From: an uncultured Ellagibacter sp.
GTDB taxonomy: Bacteria; Actinomycetota; Coriobacteriia; Coriobacteriales; Eggerthellaceae
Assembly: GCA_934663775.1 (NCBI GenBank)
Contig: CAKUKU010000003.1
Span: 105,549 to 169,548, forward strand
DNA length: 64,000 nt
Direction of reading: 5' to 3'
The notes under the pieces are model-generated. The model did not search any database and was not told the origin of the DNA. It saw only the letters and a list, made by a program, of their open reading frames with translations. Both the position numbers and the translations under genes were made by a program. Below, in pieces: positions 35,658-44,511 of the stretch (within the stretch, counting starts at the first letter, position 1; the number at the start of each line of letters is the position of its first letter).

Positions 35658-37073
35658 TTAACGGATATGTGCGGGGGTGTGCCCCCAGTAAAGGTGAAGG
35701 AAGCGCTTTTTGCGCATGTGGGCGTCGGCGCACGGCTCGGCGGCGGCCAAGCGCAGCGACCTTCGCGCAATGTCGAGCGCGGCGTCGGGCCGGCGCAGGT
35801 AGGAGCCTTGCGTGAGCATCGCCTCCACGATTGCGGGGTTCGCATCGATGTGCCCCATCGCCCCGACGAGCTCGCGCGCGGTCGTCACGTGCAGGGCGGC
35901 GCCGAGCGAGGTGAGCATGCGCACGTTGATGTTCTCCTGGCCATAGGCCCGCCCAAGCAAGATCATGGGCGCCTTCGCGCAGAGACATTCGGTCACGGTG
36001 AGCCCGCCCGGCTTGCAGATCACCAGATCGCTCGCGGCCATGAGCTCGGCCATGCCCTCCACGTAGTCGAGCACGGTGGCGTTCGGAATTCCCAGCTCGT
36101 CGCATTCTCGTCGCAGATGGGCAGCGTACTCCGCGTCGGCGCCCGCCACGATCACAAGATGGGTGTTCTTGAAACGGTGCAGGTAGGGAAGCATCTTGTC
36201 GAGCGCCTCTCGAAAGCGCACATACGGTGTGGGAAGGTAGGCGCCTGCGAGGGCGAGCGCGATGCGCTTGTCCTGCGGCAGCCCGAACTTCTCGCGACCT
36301 GCGGCTTTGTCGTATTCCTGGCGAAACGCGGGGCGGGCGGGAATCCCGGTGATCGCGATGCGCTCCTCGGGGACCTTGCGCGGGCGCAGGGTCTCGGCCA
36401 TCGACTCGTTCGCGACGCAGAACAAATCGCTGTGAAGGTGCGGCCACAGGCCTTCCGTCTCGTAGTCGGTGGGGACGCATACGATGGGGAAGGACTGCCC
36501 GGTGATCATCCTCGCACCGACAGCGACGTTTGCGGCCGTGATGTGCGTGCAGACGATGGCGAGGGGCGAAACCTTGCGCACATGCTCGGTGAAACGGGGG
36601 AACATGATGCGCGACCAGGCGGTGCCGCCTGCCCACAGAAGGCGCCCCGTCAAGGTATAGCGCCAGGTGAGGTCGTAGATGGGACGCGTCGGGCCGGTGA
36701 ACATCGACGCCATCTTGTCGCCGTTCATGCGCATGCGGCCGAAGTCGAGCACGTCGAGCACTTCGACATTCAGGTCTTCGGGGCAGGGGACGTCATCGCG
36801 AAGGGAGGGGTCGTCGCGCAGAAGTTCGAGCGCCTGCGCGACGGCGTTCGCCGCGCTGCGATGGCCCGAGCCGACCGAGGCATGCATCACGATGACCGTC
36901 GGGCGCGTTGCATCGTTGGGAGTGGTGCAGGCAGGCTCGCGCTCGGGGGTGTCATTGGGGGCAGTGGCAGGTTTGCGCTCGGGCGCGCCGCCTGCGGCAA
37001 CGGCTGCCTCGCGCTCGGACGCGCCGCCTGCGGCTATATTCTTCATTTCACCGGTGAGTTCCATGGTTCTCAT
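35658..37073 (-). CDS. UgtP/MGDG-synthase-type diacylglycerol glycosyltransferase
   Basis: 471 residues. After a ~58-residue Ala/Pro/Glu-rich N-terminal region with imperfect repeats (GGASERE, GGAPERK, NDTPERE) comes the MGDG-synthase N-domain, TVIVMHASVGSGHRSAANAV. The GT28-type donor domain has LDYVEGMAELMAASDLVICK, then PGGLTVTEC and GRAYGQEN. Relatives add glucose or galactose to diacylglycerol, making glycolipids that anchor teichoic polymers. No good ribosome site precedes either Met (37073 or 37064). It forms a minus-strand pair with gtrA. Lipid acceptor is by family inference. Confidence 0.85.
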   Translation of the reverse strand: MRTMELTGEMKNIAAGGASEREAAVAAGGAPERKPATAPNDTPEREPACTTPNDATRPTVIVMHASVGSGHRSAANAVAQALELLRDDPSLRDDVPCPEDLNVEVLDVLDFGRMRMNGDKMASMFTGPTRPIYDLTWRYTLTGRLLWAGGTAWSRIMFPRFTEHVRKVSPLAIVCTHITAANVAVGARMITGQSFPIVCVPTDYETEGLWPHLHSDLFCVANESMAETLRPRKVPEERIAITGIPARPAFRQEYDKAAGREKFGLPQDKRIALALAGAYLPTPYVRFREALDKMLPYLHRFKNTHLVIVAGADAEYAAHLRRECDELGIPNATVLDYVEGMAELMAASDLVICKPGGLTVTECLCAKAPMILLGRAYGQENINVRMLTSLGAALHVTTARELVGAMGHIDANPAIVEAMLTQGSYLRRPDAALDIARRSLRLAAAEPCADAHMRKKRFLHLYWGHTPAHIR

Positions 37074-37088
37074 GCTATATGAGTCGGC

Positions 37089-37505
37089 CTATTTCTCGCT
37101 CGGCGTTTCGGCGGGCGCGTCTCCGCCGTCGAGGAAGATCTTTCGCGTGACGAAGTTCCACACCATGACGATGAACGTGGCGCCGATCTTGGTGATGAGG
37201 TAGTGGATATGCGCGAGCTCGACGCCTGCCCACATGCAGAGGTTGTTGATGATAAGGCCGATCACCGACAGAGTCACGAAGATGATGAACTCGCGGCGGC
37301 GGCTCATCCCCTCTTTGTGGGTGAACACGTAGCGCATGGATGCCACGTAGTTGAAGATGACGGACGCGGTGAAAGAAATCGTGGCGCTTATCAGGTAGTT
37401 CACGCCGAAAACTTCCGTCAAAAGCGCGAGCAGGCCGTAGTCGATGATGAATGCGATTACGCCGACGACGCCGAATTTCATAAGCTGTGCGATAAGTTTC
37501 TTCAC
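37089..37505 (-). CDS. GtrA family membrane protein
   Basis: 138 residues from a GTG at 37505 with AAAGG upstream; a longer frame reaching 37703 would add 66 hydrophilic, non-family residues and I reject it. Four hydrophobic helices are visible, with MKFGVVGVIAFIIDYGLLAL at the start and IFNYVASMRYVF in the middle, the GtrA signature. GtrA proteins help move polyprenyl-phosphate sugars across the membrane. The GT2 gene on the other side of the divergent gap is its natural partner. Confidence 0.85.
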   Translation of the reverse strand: MKKLIAQLMKFGVVGVIAFIIDYGLLALLTEVFGVNYLISATISFTASVIFNYVASMRYVFTHKEGMSRRREFIIFVTLSVIGLIINNLCMWAGVELAHIHYLITKIGATFIVMVWNFVTRKIFLDGGDAPAETPSEK

Positions 37506-37663
37506 GTTTGAGCATGCCTTTCGAATGCGCGCCCGGGAAAAGGGCGCGTCCCGGGCGCGGCGTGGGCGGGTGCTCTTTTCGTCGCACATGGGAATTTTTG
37601 TCCGCGTGAACTCTATCACACCGAGCTGCCCGCTCGCCGCTCTCCTCTGATTCCCTGTTTTTT

Positions 37664-37680
37664 CGGAGATGTTATCTCCG
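37664..37680. promoter_or_regulatory. Perfect CGGAGAT-N3-ATCTCCG palindrome
   Basis: A 17-bp inverted repeat with a three-base centre in the gtrA/GT2 divergent gap, about 80 bases before the GT2 start. No T tract follows on either strand, so an operator for both genes is the likeliest reading. Confidence 0.45.
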
Positions 37681-37760
37681 GTTGAGTTTTCTTCTCGTAG
37701 CATTGGCTAGTTAGAAATACGCGCCCTGGCGCGCCATGACCCTGCAAGGAGCACCCATCT

Positions 37761-38747
37761 ATGAGCCCTAAGGCTTTCGACAGCACCGCCGAGCGCGCGG
37801 AGAAGCCCTCCGTCGCCGTCATCATACCCTGCTACAACGAAGCGCTCACCATCGCGAAGGTGGTCGACGACTTCAAGCGCGTCTTGCCCGACGCCACAAT
37901 CTATGTCTACGACAACAACTCCTCCGACGGCACGGGCGACATCGCGCGCGAGCACGGCGCGCAGGTTCGCGTCGAGCGTCGCCAGGGGAAGGGCAACGTC
38001 GTGCGTCAGATGATGCGCGACATCGACGCCGACTACTACATTATGGTCGATGGCGACGACACCTACCCGGCTGAGGCCGCGCCCGAGCTTTTGGCGCCGC
38101 TTTTGAACGATGAGGCCGACATGGTGGTGGGCGACCGCCTGTCGAACGGCACCTACGGCGAAGAAAACGACCGCGCCTTCCACGGCTTCGGCAACAATCT
38201 CGTCCGCTTCCTCATCAAGGCGATCTACGGGTTCGAGTTCTCCGACGTCATGACGGGGTATCGCGCCTACAACGAGGTGTTTGCGAAGTCGATGCCGGTG
38301 CTCTCGCCGGGGTTCGAGATCGAGACGGAGCTTTCGATCCATGCGGTCGACAAACGTTGGCGCATCGCTGAGGTTCCTATCGATTATCGCGATCGCCCCG
38401 AAGGTTCCGAAAGCAAGCTCAACACCTTCTCCGACGGCATGAAGGTGCTCATGATGATTCTCTCGCTGTTCAAGGATTACCGCCCGCTCGCGCTCTTCTC
38501 GCTTCTGGGGCTTTTGCTGTGCGTGCTCGGCCTTGTGTTCGGCGTGCCCGTGATCTGGGAGTTCGCGCATACGGGGCTCGTGCCCAAGATGCCGAGCGCG
38601 CTTTTGGCCGTGGCTTTCGTGTTCTTGGGGATGCTGTCGTTTTCCTGTGGTCTCATCCTGGACACGGTGGTGAAGGGCGCGCGCAAGCAGTACGAGCTCG
38701 AGGTCACGCGCATCTACCACGAGTGCGGCAAGACCACGCGCGCGTAG
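37761..38747 (+). CDS. Family 2 glycosyltransferase with C-terminal membrane helices
   Basis: 328 residues; AAGGAGCACCC precedes the ATG. VAVIIPCYNEALTI, DNNSSDGT and MVDGDDTYPAE are the GT2 motifs; the acceptor-side block SPGFEIETELSIHA matches polyprenyl-phosphate glycosyltransferases of the GtrB/DPM class. Two C-terminal helices (about residues 245-305) anchor it. With the neighbouring GtrA it would make and present a lipid-linked sugar for surface glycan decoration. Confidence 0.87.
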   Translation: MSPKAFDSTAERAEKPSVAVIIPCYNEALTIAKVVDDFKRVLPDATIYVYDNNSSDGTGDIAREHGAQVRVERRQGKGNVVRQMMRDIDADYYIMVDGDDTYPAEAAPELLAPLLNDEADMVVGDRLSNGTYGEENDRAFHGFGNNLVRFLIKAIYGFEFSDVMTGYRAYNEVFAKSMPVLSPGFEIETELSIHAVDKRWRIAEVPIDYRDRPEGSESKLNTFSDGMKVLMMILSLFKDYRPLALFSLLGLLLCVLGLVFGVPVIWEFAHTGLVPKMPSALLAVAFVFLGMLSFSCGLILDTVVKGARKQYELEVTRIYHECGKTTRA

Positions 38748-38762
38748 TTGCGGAATAAGGTG

Positions 38763-38780
38763 GCGGCAGCGTCCTGCCGC
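38763..38780 (+). terminator. GC-rich hairpin after the GT2 gene
   Basis: GCGGCAG (38763-38769), loop CGTC, CTGCCGC (38774-38780), starting 16 bases after the stop. No T run follows; a U-less terminator is possible. Confidence 0.4.
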
Positions 38781-38928
38781 GCCCGCTAAGCGAGCTCTTG
38801 CCGCGCGCAGCTTCAGGCGGCGGCGTCGGGCGACCCCCATATGTGATTGCAGGCAAACCGCGGCTTTCCGACCAGGTGTTTTGCATTGCCTGAGTAATCT
38901 TTCTCCCTTTCTCTCCCCAAAAAGTATC

Positions 38929-38956
38929 TTTTGGATTACCATTAGCCGAATATAAC
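38929..38956 (+). promoter_or_regulatory. Probable promoter of the fused ABC transporter gene
   Basis: TTTTGG (38929-38934), a 16-base spacer and TATAAC (38951-38956) lie in an AT-rich stretch 35 bases before the GTG start. The rest of the 243-bp gap shows no gene. Confidence 0.4.
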
Positions 38957-38990
38957 TTTCAAGACTCATGCAAGTGAAAACGGGGAAGAC

Positions 38991-41480
38991 GTGTTCGATA
39001 AACGTTTGCTTTCGATGGTGCCGGGCGCCGTCAAGTTCATCGTCGCTGACGTGGCGTTCCAGTGGGTGGCTCTTGCGTGCAACATCGCGCTGTTCATGGT
39101 GATCGGCCTGTTCTTGCAGGCAACGCTCGAGGGCGCGGCGGACGCGGGTATGGCGATCGGCGTGCTTGCGGCATCGGCGGCGGCGATCGTGGTGCGCATG
39201 GTATGCCAGACGGCGGCGCAGCGCATGGGGCAGAGGGCGGCCTCGAAGGCGAAATGCTCCATTCGCCAGCAGGTCTACGACAAGCTCGCAGCGCTCGGGC
39301 CCGCCTACAGCGAGACCGTGGCGACCGCTGTCGCCGTGCAGGTGAGCGTCGAGGGCACTGAGCAGCTCGAGAGCTACTTCGGCCAATACCTGCCGCAGCT
39401 CTTCTACGCCCTGCTCGCGCCCTTGACGCTTTTCGTGGCGCTTGCGCCCCTGTCGCTTCCCGCTGCCGTGGCGCTGCTCGTGTGCGTGCCGTTAATCCCC
39501 GCATCTATCGTCTGCGTGCAGAAGATCGCGCGCCGCACCATGCGCAACTACTGGGGCAGCTACACCGATTTGGGCAGCATGTTCCTCGAAGCGATCCAGG
39601 GGCTTACGACCCTTAAGATCTATTCCGCCGACGCGCGTAAGCACGAGGAGATGAACGGGGCGGCGGAGAGCTTCCGCAAGGCGACGATGCGCCTGCTCAC
39701 GATGCAGTTGAATTCGATTACCGTCATGGACCTCTTCGCATTCGGCGGCGCGGCGGTGGGAATGATCGCCGTGCTGTGGCAGTTCTCGTGCGGCGCGGCG
39801 ACGTTCGCTGCGGCCTTCTCCATCGTGTTTTTGTCGAGCGAGTTCTTCATCCCCATGCGCACGCTTGGATCGTTTTTCCACACGGCCATGGGAGGCATGG
39901 CTGCGGCGGAGAAAATGTATGCGATCCTCGATGAGCCGCTGCCCGTCGATGGCGCTCGCGAGGTCGATTCGCGCGATGCGCGCGTGGAATGCTGCGGCGT
40001 CGGGTACTCCTACGACGGGAAGCGCCAGGTGCTCGAGGGGGTCGACTTCTCGGCGCCGCGTGGCAGCTTCATCGGCGTGACGGGCGAGAGCGGCTCGGGC
40101 AAGTCGACGCTCGCGGGCATTTTGTCGGGCGCGAACGCGCGCTATGCGGGAGAGGTCAGTATCGGCGGGATCGACCTGCGCGACATCTCAGCCGAGTCGC
40201 TGCGCAAGACCGTCACCACGGTGCCGTTCTCGAGCTACGTGTTCAAGGGAACGCTGCGAGAGAACCTGCTGCTCGCCAAGCCCGACGCGAGCGATGACGA
40301 GCTGTGGGACGCCCTCGCGAAGTGCCGGTTGGCGGGCTTTGCGCGCGAATCGGGAGGGCTCGACATGGAAATCGCGGCAGAGGGTGCAAACCTTTCGGGT
40401 GGCCAGCGCCAGCGCCTGGCGTTCGCCCGGGCCCTGCTGCACGATTCGCCCATCTACATCTTCGACGAGGCCACGAGCAACATCGATGCCGAAAGCGAGG
40501 CCGCTATCATCTCAGCCGCGCGCGAGCTTGCGGGCAGCCACACGGTCATCATGATCTCGCATCGTTTGTCGACCATTGAGCATGCCGATGAGATTTACGT
40601 TCTTGAACAGGGAAAACTTGTGGAGCATGGGACGCATTCCCAACTGCTTGCGCGCGGATGCGCCTACGCGCGGTTGTGGGAGAGCCAGTCGCAGTTGGAG
40701 GCGTTCGCGCAGGGAGGCGGGGAAGCTCGCTCGGGTGCGGGCGCTGTCGCGACCTCGCGTGTCGCCTCGGGCGTAACCCCGACCCCAGGCGCGAGCGTCC
40801 CGGAGTCGCCTTGCGAAGCCGACGAGCCGGTGCGGCCTGCGGGTGACGCCCGCTGCGGGACCGCGGGCGCCGCAGTGCCGCGCCGCCGTTCCAATTTCTC
40901 CATCATGGCGCGGCTTGTGGGGCTTACGCGCCCGCTTCTTCCCGTGATGGCGCTCGCCATCGTGCTGGGTGTGCTCGGCTTCCTCGCGGCGATCTTCCTC
41001 ACCGTGTTTGCAGCGTACGGCCTGCTCAATGCAGCAGGCTTGTGGGGCGTTGTCCCTCTAGGCGTGGCGTGCGCGCTCGTGATCGTGTGCGGTGTGGTCC
41101 GCGGGCCGCTTCGCTACGGCGAGCAGCTGTGCAACCACTACCTGGCGTTCAAGATCCTCGCGCTCGTGCGCGACAAGGTGTTCGGCAAGATGCGCACGCT
41201 TGCGCCGGCCAAGCTCGAAGGTCGCGACAAGGGCGACCTTGTGTCCCTGCTCACAGGTGATATCGAGCTTCTCGAGGTGTTCTACGCGCACACGCTCTCG
41301 CCCGCAGCGATCGCCATTGTCGTGTCGGTCGTCATGGTGGCGTTCACGGCAACGCTCTCGCCGCTTTTGGCCGCCTACGCTGCCTTCTCCTATGCGGTCG
41401 TGGCATTGCGGTGCCGTGGATTTCGTCGAAGGCGAGCGGCACGGGCGGGCGCGAGGTGCGCGACGCCATCGGCTCCATGA
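38991..41480 (+). CDS. CydDC-type fused ABC exporter, upstream frame (frameshifted)
   Basis: 829 residues from GTG after GGGGAAGAC. The first ~585 residues are a complete half-transporter: six helices, then an ATPase with GESGSGKST, LSGGQRQR and IYIFDEATSNID. A Gly/Ala/Pro linker (~590-640) leads into a second membrane domain that is cut off when the frame breaks near 41408, ending in an Arg/Ala-rich false tail. The CydDC similarity (thiol/heme-related exporters needed for cytochrome bd) is by architecture; cydAB is not in the window, so another substrate is possible. Inserting one base joins it exactly to the frame at 41411. Confidence 0.75.
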   Translation: MFDKRLLSMVPGAVKFIVADVAFQWVALACNIALFMVIGLFLQATLEGAADAGMAIGVLAASAAAIVVRMVCQTAAQRMGQRAASKAKCSIRQQVYDKLAALGPAYSETVATAVAVQVSVEGTEQLESYFGQYLPQLFYALLAPLTLFVALAPLSLPAAVALLVCVPLIPASIVCVQKIARRTMRNYWGSYTDLGSMFLEAIQGLTTLKIYSADARKHEEMNGAAESFRKATMRLLTMQLNSITVMDLFAFGGAAVGMIAVLWQFSCGAATFAAAFSIVFLSSEFFIPMRTLGSFFHTAMGGMAAAEKMYAILDEPLPVDGAREVDSRDARVECCGVGYSYDGKRQVLEGVDFSAPRGSFIGVTGESGSGKSTLAGILSGANARYAGEVSIGGIDLRDISAESLRKTVTTVPFSSYVFKGTLRENLLLAKPDASDDELWDALAKCRLAGFARESGGLDMEIAAEGANLSGGQRQRLAFARALLHDSPIYIFDEATSNIDAESEAAIISAARELAGSHTVIMISHRLSTIEHADEIYVLEQGKLVEHGTHSQLLARGCAYARLWESQSQLEAFAQGGGEARSGAGAVATSRVASGVTPTPGASVPESPCEADEPVRPAGDARCGTAGAAVPRRRSNFSIMARLVGLTRPLLPVMALAIVLGVLGFLAAIFLTVFAAYGLLNAAGLWGVVPLGVACALVIVCGVVRGPLRYGEQLCNHYLAFKILALVRDKVFGKMRTLAPAKLEGRDKGDLVSLLTGDIELLEVFYAHTLSPAAIAIVVSVVMVAFTATLSPLLAAYAAFSYAVVALRCRGFRRRRAARAGARCATPSAP

Positions 41481-42538
41481 ACGCGTTCGTGCTCGACAGC
41501 CTGCGCGGCCTGCGCGAAACGCTGCAGTTCGGGCGCGCCGACGACCGCGCGCGCGAGCTTGCCTGTCGCATGAGCAGCCTCGCCAAGGTGGAAGGCCGCC
41601 TGAAGGATCGCACGGCGGTGGCCATGGCGGCGACGGGTGCGGTGGTGCTCGCGCTCGATATGGGCATGCTGCTCGCGGCGATGCACCTGGCGAACAGCGG
41701 GACGATCGCCTTCGGCCCGGCGGCGATCGCGTGCGCGGCGCTCATGTCGTCGTTCGGCCCGGTCATCGCCGTGGCGAACCTGGGCTCGACGCTGCAGCAG
41801 ACGCTCGCATCGGGCGCCCGCGTGCTCGACGTGCTCGACGAGAGCCCGCAGACCCTAGAGATTGAAGACGGCGTCTCGCTCGACGGGTTCAATGGCGCCG
41901 CAGCGAGCCATGTCGATTTCTCCTACGGCGACGCGTGCGTGCTCTCCGATGTCGAGCTGAGCATTCAGCCAGGTCAGGTTGTCCGCATCGCAGGGCGATC
42001 GGGGTCGGGGAAGTCGACCCTGCTCAAGCTGTTCATGCGCTTCTGGGACGTCGACAGCGGCGCCATCAAGGTGTCGGAACACGACGTCCGCCGCGTGGCT
42101 ACCGCGAGCTTGCGCCAGGTGGAAGGCTTCATGACGCAGGAGACGCATCTGTTCGCGGGCACCGTGCGCGACAATTTGGCCTTCGCGAAGCCGGGCGCGA
42201 GCGATGCGGAGATCATGGCCGCGTGCGAGAAGGCTTCCATCGCCGACTTCGTCCGTAGGCTTCCTGCGGGCCTCGATACCCAGGTGGGGGAACTTGGCGA
42301 CGCGCTTTCGGGCGGCGAGCGCCAGCGACTGGGGCTCGCGCGCGTGTTTTTGCACGACGCGCCCTTCGTGTTGCTCGACGAGCCCACGAGCAACTTGGAT
42401 GCCTTAAACGAGGCCGCCGTGCTGCGGGCGCTCGCCGACAATCGGGCGGGGAAGACGGTGCTGCTCGTTAGCCATCGCCCGAGCGCTGCAGCTATCGCCG
42501 ATGTCACGTACTCGGTCGAGCATGGGCGCCTATCGTAA
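41411..42538 (+). CDS. CydDC-type fused ABC exporter, downstream frame (second half)
   Basis: 375 codons in another frame that continue the second half-transporter: rest of the membrane domain (VRDAIGSMNAFVLDSLRGLR, then RETLQFG), then an ATPase with GRSGSGKST, LSGGERQR and FVLLDEPTSNLD. There is no ribosome site before the apparent GTG, so this is not a natural start. With one G restored at GCATTGCGGTG the reading becomes VVALAVPWISSK, and the total is 1182 residues, normal for a double-length exporter. Both ATPases keep all motifs, which points to a very recent mutation or a sequencing error. Confidence 0.75.
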   Translation: MPWISSKASGTGGREVRDAIGSMNAFVLDSLRGLRETLQFGRADDRARELACRMSSLAKVEGRLKDRTAVAMAATGAVVLALDMGMLLAAMHLANSGTIAFGPAAIACAALMSSFGPVIAVANLGSTLQQTLASGARVLDVLDESPQTLEIEDGVSLDGFNGAAASHVDFSYGDACVLSDVELSIQPGQVVRIAGRSGSGKSTLLKLFMRFWDVDSGAIKVSEHDVRRVATASLRQVEGFMTQETHLFAGTVRDNLAFAKPGASDAEIMAACEKASIADFVRRLPAGLDTQVGELGDALSGGERQRLGLARVFLHDAPFVLLDEPTSNLDALNEAAVLRALADNRAGKTVLLVSHRPSAAAIADVTYSVEHGRLS

Positions 42539-42605
42539 GGTCGCAAGGAGCGCCCTGCGGGGAGCGCTTGGGAGTGCGCAAAGCGCCCGAGGCCGTCGTG
42601 AAAAA

Positions 42606-42640
42606 CGAAACGCCAGACCGTGCGGCCTGGCGTTTTCTTT
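42606..42640 (+). terminator. Intrinsic terminator of the ABC exporter gene
   Basis: AAACGCCAG (42608-42616) pairs with CTGGCGTTT (42627-42635), and TTTTCTTT follows from 42633. Confidence 0.87.
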
Positions 42641-42646
42641 CGCAAC

Positions 42647-42722
42647 TGGTGCCCCTGGCAGGATTCGAACCTGTGGCTTTCTGCTCCGGAGGCAGACGCT
42701 CTATCCCCTGAGCTACAGGGGC
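42647..42722 (-). tRNA. tRNA-Arg (CCG)
   Basis: 76 bases. The acceptor GCCCCTG pairs with CAGGGGC; the anticodon stem TCTGC/GCAGA encloses CTCCGGA, giving anticodon CCG for codon CGG. The T arm is ACAGG-TTCGAAT-CCTGC with one mismatch. CCA is encoded. Confidence 0.95.
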
Positions 42723-42733
42723 ACAATTCAGAA

Positions 42734-42761
42734 ATTATACGCTATCATGGGTGAATCGCAA
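42734..42761 (-). promoter_or_regulatory. Promoter of tRNA-Arg(CCG)
   Basis: On the minus strand TTGCGA (42756-42761), a 16-base spacer and TATAAT (42734-42739) precede the tRNA 5' end by 12 bases. Confidence 0.75.
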
Positions 42762-42799
42762 ACAGACATCACGGGAATCAAAGAGAACAGGCAGGGCGC

Positions 42800-44152
42800 A
42801 TGGAAGAAATCGTGACAGTCGAGCGTATGGGGTTCGGCCCCGAGGCGGTCGCGCACCTCGAAAGCGGGAAGGCCGTGTTCGTCGAAGGCGCCGCTCCCGG
42901 CGACGTGCTTTCCATCGAGGTCACCGAGGAGAAGCCCTCCTTCGCACGTGCTCGCATCGTGGAGGTGCAAAGCCCTTCGCCCGACCGCGTGGCCCCCACC
43001 TGGGCGGAGCCTTCCGCTCGCGGCGTGGCACCTTGGCAGCATCTTGCCTACGAGGCTCAGCTCGTCGCGAAGACCGACAACGTCGTTGCGGCGCTTTCGC
43101 GCACGGCGAAGTTCGGCGACGAGCGCGCCGCCGCCCTCGTGCGCCCGTGTTTGGGAAGCAAGCGCCAGTGGGGCTACCGCAACAAGGTCGAGCTCGGCGC
43201 TGCCTTCGACGAGGCGGGTTCCTTCCAGCTGGGTTTCCACGACGAGGGCTGCACGGATGTGGTGGCAAGCGCCACGTGCCCGGTGGCCTACAAGCAGATA
43301 GAACGTGCCCCCAAGGCGCTGCGCGGGGCGCTCCGTTTCGCGCAAGGCGCCGACAACCTGGGAATTTTCCGCGTCGGCGTGCGGCATAGCGTGCGCACCC
43401 ACAGCACCGAGGTCGCGCTTTGGACGACGCCTGCCGCCTTTCCTCGCGGACACGTGGCCAACATCCTCAAGGGGTCGTTCAAGGCTACGAGCATCGTGCG
43501 CGTGCTTGCCGACCCAGGCCGCGCGCGCAAGATCAAGGGAGTAGAGGTGCTCGACGGCAAGGGCTTTTGGGAGGAGAAACTGCTCGGCTTCACCTTCCGC
43601 GTGGCAGCGCCGTCGTTTTTCCAGGTGAATACAGCTCAGGCAGAAAAGCTCATCGGCGAGGTCATTCGCGGGCTCGGTGGGGAAGTGGGCGATGAGGGGC
43701 CTGTCGGCCTTGACGAGATGCTCATTGCCGACTTGTACTCGGGCGGCGGCACGTTCTCCGTCCCGCTCGCCGCGGCGGGCGCCGATGTGATTGCCGTCGA
43801 GTCGGCGGGAAGCTCCGTGCGAGATTTGCGCCGCAACGCCGACGCCAACGGGGTCGACATCGAGATTATCGGCGGCGATGCGGCCCGCGAGCTTCCCGAG
43901 CTGGGCGAGCTCGACGCGCTCGTCGTCGACCCGCCGCGCGCGGGCTTGGCCGACGGCGTCGTGGAATCCATCGCGGCGGCGCGCCCCGAGCGCGTGGCAT
44001 ACGTGAGCTGCAACCCCGCGACCTGGGCGCGTGATGTGGCGCGCTTCGAGGCCAACGGTTACGAGCTGCTCTACGCGCAGCCGGTCGATTTGTTCCCGCA
44101 AACCTACCACGTCGAGGTTGTGAGCATCTTCGCGCGAAAAAATGCAAAATAG
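42800..44152 (+). CDS. TrmA/RlmCD family RNA uridine C5-methyltransferase
   Basis: 450 residues. The N-terminal TRAM-like region begins VERMGFGPEAVAHLESGKAVF; the SAM-binding core has ADLYSGGGTFSVPLAAAGA and VDPPRAGLADGV; the catalytic cysteine is in YVSCNPATWARDV. It should methylate C5 of a uridine in rRNA or tRNA. Most relatives carry four cysteines binding a [4Fe-4S] cluster before QHLxYE; here that place reads ARGVAPWQHLAYEAQ with no cysteine, so the cluster is absent. Target nucleotide unknown. It is divergent from tRNA-Arg. Confidence 0.88.
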   Translation: MEEIVTVERMGFGPEAVAHLESGKAVFVEGAAPGDVLSIEVTEEKPSFARARIVEVQSPSPDRVAPTWAEPSARGVAPWQHLAYEAQLVAKTDNVVAALSRTAKFGDERAAALVRPCLGSKRQWGYRNKVELGAAFDEAGSFQLGFHDEGCTDVVASATCPVAYKQIERAPKALRGALRFAQGADNLGIFRVGVRHSVRTHSTEVALWTTPAAFPRGHVANILKGSFKATSIVRVLADPGRARKIKGVEVLDGKGFWEEKLLGFTFRVAAPSFFQVNTAQAEKLIGEVIRGLGGEVGDEGPVGLDEMLIADLYSGGGTFSVPLAAAGADVIAVESAGSSVRDLRRNADANGVDIEIIGGDAARELPELGELDALVVDPPRAGLADGVVESIAAARPERVAYVSCNPATWARDVARFEANGYELLYAQPVDLFPQTYHVEVVSIFARKNAK

Positions 44153-44155
44153 TTC

Positions 44156-44184
44156 TTGCCAAGGTGCGGGAGCTTTGCGATAAT
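44156..44184 (+). promoter_or_regulatory. Promoter of tRNA-Glu
   Basis: TTGCCA (44156-44161), 17 bases, GATAAT (44179-44184); the tRNA begins 31 bases further on. Confidence 0.7.
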
Positions 44185-44215
44185 ATCCTGGCTGCTTTCG
44201 CAAGGAAGCGACTTC

Positions 44216-44290
44216 GTCCCCATAGTCTAGAGGTTAGGACGCGGCCCTTTCAAGGCTGAGACACGAGTTCGATTCTCGTTGGGGGCACCA
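44216..44290 (+). tRNA. tRNA-Glu (TTC)
   Basis: 75 bases with encoded CCA. Acceptor GTCCCCA pairs with TGGGGGC, anticodon loop CTTTCAA gives TTC, and the T arm is ACGAG-TTCGATT-CTCGT. Confidence 0.95.
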
Positions 44291-44301
44291 TTCGAAACGT
44301 G

Positions 44302-44332
44302 CGGGCTGGAAGATTTCTTCCAGCCCGTTTTT
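44302..44332 (+). terminator. Intrinsic terminator after tRNA-Glu
   Basis: An 11-bp stem, CGGGCTGGAAG with CTTCCAGCCCG, a four-base loop and then TTTTT. Confidence 0.92.
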
Positions 44333-44398
44333 CATGCTCGCCTTCTCGTTGCCGCAGTTCGGCGTTCGCTTCGTCTTCATTTGCGAACATTGCGGTTT

Positions 44399-44429
44399 TT
44401 GCATCATGCTCGCCGCATGCTGGTAAAAT
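44399..44429 (+). promoter_or_regulatory. Probable promoter of the cyclophilin gene
   Basis: TGGTAAAAT (44421-44429) is an extended -10; TTGCAT (44399-44404) is a weak -35 at 19 bases. Confidence 0.5.
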
Positions 44430-44511
44430 ACAGATTCGTATGCAATCATCCGCCCGCATGCGCGACCGGCCGTCCGCCCTGCGGGTCAAAAGAACGCAAA
44501 GGAGCCGCCTT

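Noticed and set aside
37506-37703. 66-residue N-terminal extension of GtrA
   Set aside because: It is hydrophilic, has no ribosome site and would make the protein far longer than the family; the GTG at 37505 fits better.
41395-41420. Programmed ribosomal frameshift in the ABC exporter
   Set aside because: No slippery heptamer or following stem is visible; a simple one-base deletion explains both frames exactly.
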